Assembly: GCA_945877315.1 (NCBI GenBank)
Contig: CAMCRP010000019.1
Coordinates: 1 to 50,147, forward strand
DNA length: 50,147 nucleotides
Origin: an uncultured Ruminococcus sp.
GTDB lineage: Bacteria; Bacillota; Clostridia; Oscillospirales; Ruminococcaceae
Direction: 5' to 3'
In this document: positions 1-8,010 of the stretch, piece after piece
How the letters are laid out: each line of letters begins with the position of its first letter
How positions within the stretch are numbered: the stretch's first letter is position 1
Made by a program: the position numbers and the translations under genes
Notes under the pieces: generated by a model
The model's database searches: none
The model's input: the letters and a program-made list of their open reading frames with translations, nothing else
What the model was told of the DNA's origin: nothing

Positions 1-726
1 GTAAACATTTACAAGACCTTCGCCGCTGGCAGCAGAGCCGATAAGCGTCTTTGCGGAACGTTCAACGGTGAAGTCTATGCCGCCTGTACGCAGAACGGCA
101 AAGTTTCCGTCAACCTTGAGCACGTCATTATTCAGCTCGATTATGTCAATTTCCGACATGGGAACGGCACATTCCAGAACGGCAAGTCCCGGACCTCTCA
201 GGGAAGTCTGGAAGATACCCTCGCCGCCCAAAGCCGCAGAGGAAATATTTTTCTGCATAAACGCACTGACATTCACGCTGCCCTGCGCCGCAAAGAACAT
301 TCCCTTGTCAACTATTATCTCCTCGCCCGCTTGAAGCTCAAGGGTGAGAAGATGCTTGAATGTGGGTTCGAGAACGACCATTCCCGTGCCTCTGTATTCG
401 GGCTGTGCAGCTGCTTCACCCGTTACTGCGCCTGTGAACATTCTTCCCAGAAGATTTCCCGGGGTAACGCCCGAAACCATTTCAAGATTTCCTTGGAAAT
501 AGCTCATTGCGCCCGGTTCTACCTTAACGGAGTCGTTTTCCAGATATATTGCCGCCTGACGGACACGCATATTCTGCTTTTCCATAAAGTACATTCTCTC
601 AGCGGAATGGGGGTCTGTGCCGCCCAAAAGCTTCTGATATTCGAGAATGTCGATCTTCATATTTTTGTTGGAGCTGGTGTCTATTATCTTGATATTTTCG
701 CGGGTACCCACTGCGTTGTAATTCAT
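1..726 (-). CDS. AIM24 family protein, 3' end outside window
   Basis: The open frame runs from ATG at 726 to the left edge without a stop, so 242 codons are visible and the C-terminus is missing. The protein has no signal peptide or membrane segment. It is rich in short beta-strand and glycine patterns (for example GEEIIVDKGMFFAAQG) typical of the AIM24/TIGR00266 beta-helix fold. AIM24 proteins are of unknown biochemical function in bacteria and are often found near TerD genes. The start is supported by a GGGAGGAA Shine-Dalgarno just upstream. It lies 89 bp downstream of terD on the same strand, with an intercistronic hairpin between them, so it is probably the last gene of the Ca-ATPase/terD transcript. 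The family call is fairly sure; the function is not known. Confidence 0.8.
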   Translation of the reverse strand, partial: MNYNAVGTRENIKIIDTSSNKNMKIDILEYQKLLGGTDPHSAERMYFMEKQNMRVRQAAIYLENDSVKVEPGAMSYFQGNLEMVSGVTPGNLLGRMFTGAVTGEAAAQPEYRGTGMVVLEPTFKHLLTLELQAGEEIIVDKGMFFAAQGSVNVSAFMQKNISSAALGGEGIFQTSLRGPGLAVLECAVPMSEIDIIELNNDVLKVDGNFAVLRTGGIDFTVERSAKTLIGSAASGEGLVNVY

Positions 727-756
727 TTGGTGCGTTCCTCCCGTCATATTTTTTTA

Positions 757-807
757 TGCCGAACAAAATGCTGTCCTCTCTTCGGGCGAAAGACATTCTG
801 TTCGGCA
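757..807. other. Intercistronic inverted repeat between terD and the AIM24 gene
   Basis: TGCCGAACAAAATG and CATTCTGTTCGGCA form a 14-bp stem with one mismatch. On the minus strand the stem is followed by A residues rather than T, so it does not look like a terminator for the terD transcript. It may stabilise or process the mRNA. Confidence 0.5.
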
Positions 808-815
808 AATGACTT

Positions 816-1397
816 TTAGCCTGCGTTTACGCCGAAATTCCGGCAGAGAGCAGCCAGACCGCCGCTGAATCCGCTGCCGATAGCGTTGAATTTCCATTCG
901 CCGTTGTTGCGGTAAAGCTCTGCAACCACAACAGCTGTTTCAATGGAGAAGTCCTCGCCAAGGTCAAAGCGGAGAAGCTCTTCGCCTGTTGCCTCGTTTA
1001 CAATTCTGATGAATGCATTGGAAACCTGACCGAAGTTCTGGCGTCTTGCATCGGAATCGTAGATAGTTACGGTGAAGTCGATCTTAGAAACGTTTGCGGG
1101 AACAGCAGCAAGGTCTACCTTGATCTGCTCATCATCGCCGTCGCCTGCGCCTGTCAGGTTGTCGCCCAGATGCTCAACAGAGCCGCTTGCGTGCTTAAGG
1201 TTGCCGTAGAAAACGAAGTCTGCATCGGAGTTTACCTTGCCCGAATCGCCCAGCAGGAATACTGCAGCGTCAAGGTCGAAATCTGCTCCGCCGTCATACT
1301 TGTTTGTGTCCCAGCCAAGACCTACGAGCACCTTTGTTAAACCGGGGTTTGTCTTTGTGAGGTCGATCTTCTGACCCTTCTGTAAACTGATTGCCAT
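816..1397 (-). CDS. terD: TerD family protein
   Basis: A 193-residue protein matching the full length of the TerD/CABP family. It opens with the family's [13 protein letters not shown] strand and contains the [20 protein letters not shown] calcium-binding region (about residues 27-48), followed by the [10 protein letters not shown] and DDEQIKVDL segments. TerD domains bind Ca2+ through conserved aspartates and act in membrane-associated stress responses (tellurite, oxidative, phage). The start ATG is preceded by AGGAGAG. It follows the Ca2+ ATPase by about 50 bp and is likely co-transcribed; a small GGACG/CGTCC hairpin lies in the gap. Pairing a Ca-binding TerD with a Ca pump fits the known Ter context. 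The family call is very secure, the physiological role inferred. Confidence 0.95.
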   Translation of the reverse strand: MAISLQKGQKIDLTKTNPGLTKVLVGLGWDTNKYDGGADFDLDAAVFLLGDSGKVNSDADFVFYGNLKHASGSVEHLGDNLTGAGDGDDEQIKVDLAAVPANVSKIDFTVTIYDSDARRQNFGQVSNAFIRIVNEATGEELLRFDLGEDFSIETAVVVAELYRNNGEWKFNAIGSGFSGGLAALCRNFGVNAG

Positions 1398-1448
1398 AAT
1401 AAATCTCTCCTATTCTAAAAATATATTCAGGACGCCTTCGTCCAACGG

Positions 1449-4160
1449 TTACTTTTTAACGATAAGCTTTCTGATAAGGTCTACGGGGATAATGGTTATC
1501 GCCATTACAAGGATAACTGCCCACTGTGCAACTGTGAGAGGTACGCAGTTCATTACCTTGCCGCCTACATATATCATCAGAATCTGAACAACGGTGATAA
1601 TGCCCAGTATCTTCAAGAAGCCTGTGTTTCTGCCGATATTGTCGAACAGATTGAGCTTTTCGGTTCTTGCGTTGAATGCGTTGAACACGGCAATGAAGAT
1701 GAACAGTGCGAAATATCCCGAGAAAAGTGCGTCATAGATATGATCCATTTCGGGGTGGGGGATATTTATAAGAGTATCGGTGGAAACCTCGGCAAAGAAG
1801 TGCTGGAGAGGAGTTGCAAGCAGGAATGCCATACTGAGCAGCAGTGCCCATGCAGCACCCGTGAATATCTCCGACCACATATAGCCCGAAACGATCTTTT
1901 CGTTTCTCGACTTGGGCTTTTCCTGCATAAATCTGGAAAGAGCGGGCTCTCCGCCGAATGCCAGAGCAGCAAGTGTGTCCATTACGAGATTTACCCAGAG
2001 TATCTGAGTGATGGAAAGGGGGTTATCCATACCGAGGAGCGGGCAGATAAAGGAAACCGCAACCGCAGCCACGTTAATGGTAAGCTGGAATATAATGAAC
2101 TTTCTGATGGAGTTGAAGATGGTTCTTCCGTAAAGGATAGCCTTGTCGATGGAGTTGAAGTTGTCGTCCAGAATAACGATGTCGGACGCTTCCTTTGCAA
2201 CCTCCGTACCGCCGCCCATTGCGAAGCCAACATCTGCCTTTTTCAGGGCGGGGGAGTCGTTTACGCCGTCGCCTGTCATACCCGCAACAAGGTCAAGCTC
2301 CTGTGCAATGCGGACAAGTCTTGATTTGTCGGAGGGAAGTGCTCTTGAAATAACTCTCAGGCGGGGGAGGATTTCCTTGATCTCGTCGTCGGACAGTCCC
2401 GCAAGCTCGTCGGAAGTGAGTGTAACTGCGTCGGGAATGTCTATGATGCCCGCTTCTTTGGCAATAGCACAAGCGGTATCCTTTCTGTCGCCCGTGATCA
2501 TAACGACCTGAACGCCTGCGCTGTGAACCTCCTTGATAGCGGTAACGGATTCGGGACGAACTTCATCTCTGATACCGAGAATTCCGACAAGAGTCCAGTC
2601 GCCGTCGGGTAGCTTCTCCGTTTCGGGGTCAATTTCCTTATCGGAAACAGCCAGCGCAAGAACACGGATAGCACGTTCCGCAAGCTCGGTCATTTTGCTG
2701 TCGATGACCCAGTTGCCGCTAACGGATTCCTTTTCGCCCTTGGAATTGTAGAAGCTTGTGCAGCGGGCGGTTATACGCTCGGGTGCGCCCTTGATAAGGG
2801 TGAACTTCTTGCCCTGATAGCTTACTGTTGTTGCGGAATATTTGTTGTCGCTGTTGAAGGGGATATTTGCCACCTTTTCAACGCCCTCGGGGGACTTGCT
2901 GCCTATGGCAAAGCTGAGAACTGCACGCTCGGTAGCGTTTCCGCCGATTGCCCTGCCTTCGTTGATAACGGAGGTAGAGTTGTCGATGATAGACATTGCA
3001 AGCATATCTTTGAGCTTGCCCTCGGTTTCGCTTACGGACTTGTATTCCGTGCCGAAGCCGTCAACGAAGGTAACGACCTCCAGCTGACCCTTTGTAATAG
3101 TACCTGTCTTGTCCGAGAAGAGGATATTCAGAGAACCTGCGGTTTCGATACCGTTTATCTTGCGGACAAGAACGTTGTCTTTCAGCATCTTGCCCATATT
3201 CTGAGCTGAAACGATAGCGATCATCAAGGGCAGACCCTCGGGAACAGCCATTACAATAATGATAACCGCAAGGATAACAGCGTCCAGAATGTTTGTGATA
3301 AGAGCGGGGAGCAGCTCATTGCCGGGCTGTCCGAAGAATGCGCCCGCACCGCCGGGATAATCGATGAAAATTCTGGAGATAAGCAGTGCAACGGCGATCG
3401 CAATACCGCCGATATAACCGAACTTTGAGATACCGTCTGCCAGATCGGAAAGCTTAACTTTAAGCGGTGAATCACGTTCATCGTCCTGCTGTAACTCGGC
3501 GGCGATCTTACCGTACTCGGACTTGTCGCCTACGGTGGTTGCCTTCATTACGGCATTTCCGGAACAGACAATAGTTCCTCTGAACACCTTGTATTCATTG
3601 AGAGTATCGAGAGCCTTGCCCTCCTCTTCAACGTAATCTGCGGGCATTACTTTTTTGGTAGCCTCCTTGGATTCGCCGTTTAAAACCGACTGATCGACCT
3701 TGATAGTACCGTCTGCAAGCACGCCGTCAGCGGGGATCTTGTCGCCCGACTGGAGCAGAATGTAGTCGCCGCTTACGATGTCGTCAATGGGAATTTCCAC
3801 GATAGCACCGTCACGATAGACCTTGCAGAGTATTTTTGAAGCTTCTTCCTGCAGCTTCTGGAATGCGTTTTCGTTGTTATACTCGGAAATGGTGGAAACG
3901 AATGTGGCAAGAATTACAGCAAGTGCGATTCCAAGCGGTTCGTACCATTCAACATCGGTGTTGATAACACCCGTTGCGCCGAGCATGAAAATGACAACAT
4001 TGATAAGCAGTGCAACCAGCAGGATCTTTATCATGGGATCCTCAAAATTGCCTTTCAGCTTATCCCAGAAGGATTCACCCTTAGTTTCCGAAAGCTTGTT
4101 GCTTCCGTTTTTCGCTCGGGACTCCTCGACTTCTGCGGCGGTAAGTCCTTTAAAATCCAT
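1449..4160 (-). CDS. Calcium-translocating P-type ATPase (PMCA/SERCA type)
   Basis: A 903-residue P2-type cation ATPase. The N-terminal cation-ATPase domain is followed by paired membrane segments at about 45-95, the A-domain LNGES loop (160-164), membrane helices 4-5 with the PEGL motif (308-311) that helps form the ion site, and the phosphorylation motif DKTGT with Asp350. Further on come the hinge TGDGVNDSPAL and six C-terminal membrane segments. It exports Ca2+ from the cytoplasm using ATP. It is full length and intact. Its own promoter (4281-4309) and a GGAGG site precede the ATG. It sits between the TerY-phosphatase-kinase operon and terD, an arrangement known for Ter stress modules, so it probably maintains the Ca2+ balance sensed by TerD. 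Ca2+ rather than another cation is inferred from family similarity. Confidence 0.93.
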   Translation of the reverse strand: MDFKGLTAAEVEESRAKNGSNKLSETKGESFWDKLKGNFEDPMIKILLVALLINVVIFMLGATGVINTDVEWYEPLGIALAVILATFVSTISEYNNENAFQKLQEEASKILCKVYRDGAIVEIPIDDIVSGDYILLQSGDKIPADGVLADGTIKVDQSVLNGESKEATKKVMPADYVEEEGKALDTLNEYKVFRGTIVCSGNAVMKATTVGDKSEYGKIAAELQQDDERDSPLKVKLSDLADGISKFGYIGGIAIAVALLISRIFIDYPGGAGAFFGQPGNELLPALITNILDAVILAVIIIVMAVPEGLPLMIAIVSAQNMGKMLKDNVLVRKINGIETAGSLNILFSDKTGTITKGQLEVVTFVDGFGTEYKSVSETEGKLKDMLAMSIIDNSTSVINEGRAIGGNATERAVLSFAIGSKSPEGVEKVANIPFNSDNKYSATTVSYQGKKFTLIKGAPERITARCTSFYNSKGEKESVSGNWVIDSKMTELAERAIRVLALAVSDKEIDPETEKLPDGDWTLVGILGIRDEVRPESVTAIKEVHSAGVQVVMITGDRKDTACAIAKEAGIIDIPDAVTLTSDELAGLSDDEIKEILPRLRVISRALPSDKSRLVRIAQELDLVAGMTGDGVNDSPALKKADVGFAMGGGTEVAKEASDIVILDDNFNSIDKAILYGRTIFNSIRKFIIFQLTINVAAVAVSFICPLLGMDNPLSITQILWVNLVMDTLAALAFGGEPALSRFMQEKPKSRNEKIVSGYMWSEIFTGAAWALLLSMAFLLATPLQHFFAEVSTDTLINIPHPEMDHIYDALFSGYFALFIFIAVFNAFNARTEKLNLFDNIGRNTGFLKILGIITVVQILMIYVGGKVMNCVPLTVAQWAVILVMAITIIPVDLIRKLIVKK

Positions 4161-4280
4161 TTAACAATTCCTCCAATACAGCAGATCTGTTCTCCGTTAT
4201 TTTACCATTAGTTATGTAAAATTATTCCGAAAATCAAACCTGTCTTTTTAAATCAAGCGTTTTCATTAAGCTTTGACAAT

Positions 4281-4309
4281 ATTATACATCATATAATGCT
4301 CAATGTAAA
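4281..4309 (-). promoter_or_regulatory. Sigma-A-type promoter of the Ca-ATPase/terD unit
   Basis: On the minus strand TTTACA (4309-4304), a 17-nt spacer and TATAAT (4286-4281). It lies about 120 bp upstream of the ATPase start, in the 203-bp gap after the kinase gene, so the ATPase can be expressed separately from the TerY operon. Confidence 0.75.
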
Positions 4310-4363
4310 GTGAAAAGTAAAAATTTCATCAGATTTTCACAATGTTTTAGAAATAATAAAGAA

Positions 4364-5848
4364 TTATCTGACCTTTGTAATAGAAATCTCCGCTAAAAGC
4401 CCTCTTTCGCCCCGATACATACGGAAAACCGCCCCGTCATACAGCTTTATCGCCTGACCGCTCGGCACGGAATTTCCCTCGGGGGACATAAGCCCGTCGG
4501 CGTTTCGGTTTATAAGAAACCATTCTCCGTTATGTCGGCAGATGTAGGCTTGAAGGGTCTTATCCGCCTTTTCATCGGGGAAAACGCTGCTTTGAAAATG
4601 CCATTTGAACAGGGGAGTGTTGTTTACAACGTCAACCTCGGCGTAGTCCCGCCATTGCCCCTCATGACCTCGTATCTCCTGTTTCAGCTTTAGTCGGACA
4701 ATTTCCTTTTCTGCTATCCTGTGACCGCAGTAGGGGCATTTTGTGACCGTATTATCGTACATAACGAACCATTTTTGTTCACAGGACGGGTTTGAGCAAT
4801 GGTGCAGCAGATCCCACGTTTTGACAAGTCCCCGCTCCCATTCCATAGCCGTGGGACGGTACTCGGGATTGTGCAGACCGTCCACGAAGGTTCGCAGAAA
4901 AAGCTTTTCCAGAATAGGCCCCAAGTCTTTAATGGTAACGTACAGATCTTTCGGACGGTTTGACGTATCATCGGGATTTTCGATAAATGTCGCCTTCGGT
5001 CCCAAAGCAAGATAATCGTCATTTTCCGCGGAATCCATATCGTAGATTTTCGGTCCTATAAGCGGGTGACGAAGAAACAGATACTCGTAGATAAGCACGC
5101 CCAGCGCATGAAGATCGGTGTAGCTGGAGGGGGAAATTCTGTTGGGGTCGTTCATATCAAGATTGAGCGACTCCAGAACCTCGGGAGCGATATAACCCCT
5201 TGTTCCCGCAACCTCGGGGGGATAAAGCCCCGGCACCACCAGTGAATCAATGTCAATAACAACGCAGTTTCCCGTTTTCGGGTCAATAAGCACATTGTTG
5301 TTGGACAGGTCGGAATGTGCCAGACCCGCCTGATGAAGCCGCCTGATAGATCGGGCAAGCAGCAAAGACATCTGCATCATAGACCGCAGATCGCCCAGCT
5401 CGTGAGGGGCAAGATAACGCCTGTTTTTCGAGGTGAACCAGTTGCTTTTCTTGTCCTTGCCCTTTAGATTTATGACAGGGGAGGAGGATTCGTCGAAAAA
5501 GAAGCTTTTTGGGTATGTGGGGCAGACGATACCGAACTGCGGATCCACCACAATGCCCGTTGGCCAGCAGAACCGTCCCGCAAAATAGGCGGCAATTCGC
5601 TCGTCATTTCCCTTTGCGCCGCCCTTTGATTCGGGGAGCGTAGGGTTGTATCGGGAGATTATGGCTTCGATACGGGATTGGATATTGGGGTCGGCAGCGT
5701 CCTCGGGGTCGTTGAAAAACTGCACCACATAGGATTTATCGGGGGCAAAATAGGTGTATTTCATACCGCCCCTCGGTGGGTTGTCGGTAATGACGTAGGG
5801 TATCCTTTTGCCGCTTGAAAGGGTGGCTTCGGCAAGCTTGTCAGCCAT
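4364..5848 (-). CDS. Protein kinase-like protein of the TerY-phosphatase-kinase triad, with zinc finger
   Basis: A protein of about 494 residues. The kinase domain holds a catalytic-loop motif HSDLSNNN (Asp180) and an APE motif at about 221, but the usual DFG is replaced by VVIDIDS (Asp199/Asp201). This variant occurs in atypical bacterial kinases, and activity cannot be assumed. Around residues 355-380 a CSNPSC..CPYCG four-cysteine zinc ribbon follows. The last ~90 residues are beta-rich and could be an FHA-like or other binding domain; this is uncertain. The start is taken at the ATG at 5848, which overlaps the phosphatase stop by 8 bp and indicates translational coupling. A TerY, PP2C and kinase triad is described for Ter systems as a phospho-signalling unit. 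Confidence 0.82.
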   Translation of the reverse strand: MADKLAEATLSSGKRIPYVITDNPPRGGMKYTYFAPDKSYVVQFFNDPEDAADPNIQSRIEAIISRYNPTLPESKGGAKGNDERIAAYFAGRFCWPTGIVVDPQFGIVCPTYPKSFFFDESSSPVINLKGKDKKSNWFTSKNRRYLAPHELGDLRSMMQMSLLLARSIRRLHQAGLAHSDLSNNNVLIDPKTGNCVVIDIDSLVVPGLYPPEVAGTRGYIAPEVLESLNLDMNDPNRISPSSYTDLHALGVLIYEYLFLRHPLIGPKIYDMDSAENDDYLALGPKATFIENPDDTSNRPKDLYVTIKDLGPILEKLFLRTFVDGLHNPEYRPTAMEWERGLVKTWDLLHHCSNPSCEQKWFVMYDNTVTKCPYCGHRIAEKEIVRLKLKQEIRGHEGQWRDYAEVDVVNNTPLFKWHFQSSVFPDEKADKTLQAYICRHNGEWFLINRNADGLMSPEGNSVPSGQAIKLYDGAVFRMYRGERGLLAEISITKVR

Positions 5849-7055
5849 TTGCGTCACCCGCCTTTTCGGGTAATATTACCATAAGTGTCCTGTCGTCAAA
5901 GGAACCTCTTTTCAGGTAAACGTCCAGCCAGCGGCAGAGCTTTTCGGCTGCATTTCCCGAAAGCTCCGAAAGTTTGCCTTCGCTTTCGGGCGGGTCGGGG
6001 AGATTTGCTTTCATATCCCACAGTTTTTCCATTGAGATGCCCGATTTTTCAGCCGTGCCCTCGGAATATGCAATTGCGTAGGTCACGTCCTTGTCGTTGA
6101 CCCAGCTGTTTGGCTGAATGTCGGGGACAATTTCGGAAGATGTTTCTCCCGACGGCTTTGGGATAATGCCGTTCATCATCAGATCAAGATACAAATTCAG
6201 CATTTTGGGGGAATTTGGGAAATAGTCGTCCGCAACGCCGTCTGACATCAGCATTACCGCAGAACGCTTTGAACGCCTGAGCTTTGTCCTTGACTGTACG
6301 GCGGCGGGGGTTCGCATTTTCGCAGATGTGAGGAACTCTGTTTCCCCCGAAAAATCTCCGCTGTCGGGGATCCCCAAAAGGGTCAGTGCGCTGCTGTACG
6401 GCTCGTCAGGGCTGACGGAGCAAACCATTCCGTCACCCGCCTGAATTGCAATGGAAAGCTGCTCGCCGTTGTCCAGAGGTATCACGGAGCAGGTCACCAG
6501 AGTGCAGGAAAAATCGGAAAGCTTCAACTCGCCCTCTGCGGTAAATTCGGGGTTGTCCTTACGGCTTTCAAACTCCTGTTCAACGGCTTCGCAAGCGTGG
6601 ATAAACGCCGTCTGCATTATCTCCGTAAGCTTGGTGCAGGCGGAGATGAATTCGGGGTTGTCAAGGGGAAGTGAGAGCTTTTCGGAAAGCCCGTCAGTCT
6701 GTCCCGCAGCAAGGAAATTATCCCTGACTTCGTTCACAAATGAGGTACACGCCGCCCTTGCGCCTATCCTCGAAAAACGCTTTGAACCAGCGCCGTCGGA
6801 AACTGCACCTATTATCCAGCCGCCGATCTCGGAAACCTCAAACCAATCGTCGCAGTTGGAACCGTCGTGCTTGTGCTTTTTTCCTCGGACACGGGCGGCG
6901 GTAACGGAATAATCGCTGTATTTTTCGTATAATTCCTTATATTCGGGAAACGGCTCGGGTGCTTCGGGGACGGGTGTATATCTCCACAATGAAGCGGTGT
7001 GCGCAGTGACCTCCCCATCGGTAAGGGGGACGTTATTTTCGGTATTATCCGACAA
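5841..7055 (-). CDS. PP2C-family serine/threonine phosphatase
   Basis: About 404 residues. The PP2C/PPM signature is visible: a DDWFEV metal-site motif near the start of the domain, then GAVSDGAGS, a central MLMSDGVADD (metal-binding Asp) and a C-terminal DDRTLMVIL. It would remove phosphate from Ser/Thr of Ter-module targets and counteract the neighbouring kinase. The start is read as TTG at 7055 because AAGGAG lies 8 nt upstream of it; a GTG three codons earlier directly abuts the AAGGA and would have no spacer. Its 3' end overlaps the kinase gene by 8 bp and its 5' end is 23 bp from terY, so the three genes form a tight operon. Confidence 0.88.
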   Translation of the reverse strand: MSDNTENNVPLTDGEVTAHTASLWRYTPVPEAPEPFPEYKELYEKYSDYSVTAARVRGKKHKHDGSNCDDWFEVSEIGGWIIGAVSDGAGSKRFSRIGARAACTSFVNEVRDNFLAAGQTDGLSEKLSLPLDNPEFISACTKLTEIMQTAFIHACEAVEQEFESRKDNPEFTAEGELKLSDFSCTLVTCSVIPLDNGEQLSIAIQAGDGMVCSVSPDEPYSSALTLLGIPDSGDFSGETEFLTSAKMRTPAAVQSRTKLRRSKRSAVMLMSDGVADDYFPNSPKMLNLYLDLMMNGIIPKPSGETSSEIVPDIQPNSWVNDKDVTYAIAYSEGTAEKSGISMEKLWDMKANLPDPPESEGKLSELSGNAAEKLCRWLDVYLKRGSFDDRTLMVILPEKAGDANG

Positions 7056-7078
7056 GAATATCACTCCTTATTATAGTG

Positions 7079-7720
7079 TTACGGAACAATAACAAAGCCC
7101 TGTGGGGGAGGCGGCAGCTCGATATTTGCGCCCGGCTTTGCGTCCAGACTCTTTGATGACATTTTTATGGAGCTTGATACCCATGTAAAGAACTGCGCCA
7201 GATCGCCCGCAGACAGGTTGTTCATCATCAGGACGCATTCGGTCAGCTCCTTTAAAACGGTGGTGTCCGCATATGCGCCCGCAGCACAGGCTATAATGTT
7301 TGCGGGGTGAGTTGCTTTCAGCTCCTCGGCAGCTGCACGCCAGTCATCGGTAGGTGCGCCGTCGGTGAGAATGAATACCAGGGGCTTCCAGTCGCCCTTT
7401 TGCGTTTCGGTAGATTTTCTTACCTCGTTTCTGATACAATCGGCAAGGAGGGAAAGTGCCGCACCGAAGGCAGTTGCGCCGCCTGCGGATATCTGCGGTT
7501 CTTTGAAAAGCATAAGCTCGGTCAGGGGTGTGACCTGTCTTGCCTGAGAGTTAAAGGTAATTACCGAAAGATAGGCTGTTTCCAGTGCCTGAGGGTCGCC
7601 CCTAAGCTCGGAGATAAGTGCTTTTACGCCCTGCTTGACCGCTTCGATAGGGTCGCCCGACATGGAGCCTGAGGTATCGAGGAGCAGATATACGGGAAGT
7701 CGTCTGGTAAAATCTGACAT
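7079..7720 (-). CDS. terY: TerY-type von Willebrand factor A domain protein
   Basis: A 213-residue single VWA domain protein. The MIDAS metal site reads DTSGSMSGDP with Asp15, Ser17 and Ser19, followed later by the second MIDAS strand FILTDGAPTDDW. It has no signal peptide, so it acts in the cytoplasm. TerY proteins are the metal-dependent scaffolds of Ter phospho-signalling modules. This is the first gene of the TerY-PP2C-kinase operon: a near-perfect promoter lies upstream at 7780-7808 and AAAGGA precedes the ATG. Intact and typical in length; the call is secure. Confidence 0.92.
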   Translation of the reverse strand: MSDFTRRLPVYLLLDTSGSMSGDPIEAVKQGVKALISELRGDPQALETAYLSVITFNSQARQVTPLTELMLFKEPQISAGGATAFGAALSLLADCIRNEVRKSTETQKGDWKPLVFILTDGAPTDDWRAAAEELKATHPANIIACAAGAYADTTVLKELTECVLMMNNLSAGDLAQFFTWVSSSIKMSSKSLDAKPGANIELPPPPQGFVIVP

Positions 7721-7779
7721 AAGTAATCAAATCCTTTCTGCGGAAAGCCGCAAATAATATATGTTCTATAATATTTAAA

Positions 7780-7808
7780 ATTATACATCATTTTATTGGA
7801 TTTGTCAA
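7780..7808 (-). promoter_or_regulatory. Promoter of the terY-PP2C-kinase operon
   Basis: On the minus strand TTGACA (7808-7803), 17-nt spacer, TATAAT (7785-7780): an exact sigma-A consensus. The 290-bp AT-rich gap 7721-8010 contains this promoter and the divergent one at 7934-7962; nothing else was recognised in it. Confidence 0.85.
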
Positions 7809-7933
7809 TAATTATCGAGTAAAATATTGATAAAATCGTTGAATTTTTCAGCGTATAGAATAATTTTAGACATCATTATTTTTTATTGTGCATATTGCAT
7901 AAAAATGCGGAAATTTATCGTAAAAAAAATATC

Positions 7934-7962
7934 TTGAAAACCAATACAGTTTCTGGTATGAT
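7934..7962 (+). promoter_or_regulatory. Promoter of the secreted Big2/DUF4214 protein gene
   Basis: TTGAAA (7934-7939), 17-nt spacer, TATGAT (7957-7962). A Shine-Dalgarno GGAAGGAG (7994-8001) precedes the ATG at 8011; a small GGGC/GCCC hairpin overlaps the leader. Confidence 0.75.
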
Positions 7963-8010
7963 TATTAGTAAAGTGATTGGGCGATTTATGCCCGGAAGGA
8001 GTTTTTTAAA

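Noticed and set aside
1430-1443. GGACG/CGTCC hairpin between the Ca-ATPase and terD genes as terminator
   Set aside because: Only 5 bp of stem and a mixed A/T run; too weak to separate the two genes.
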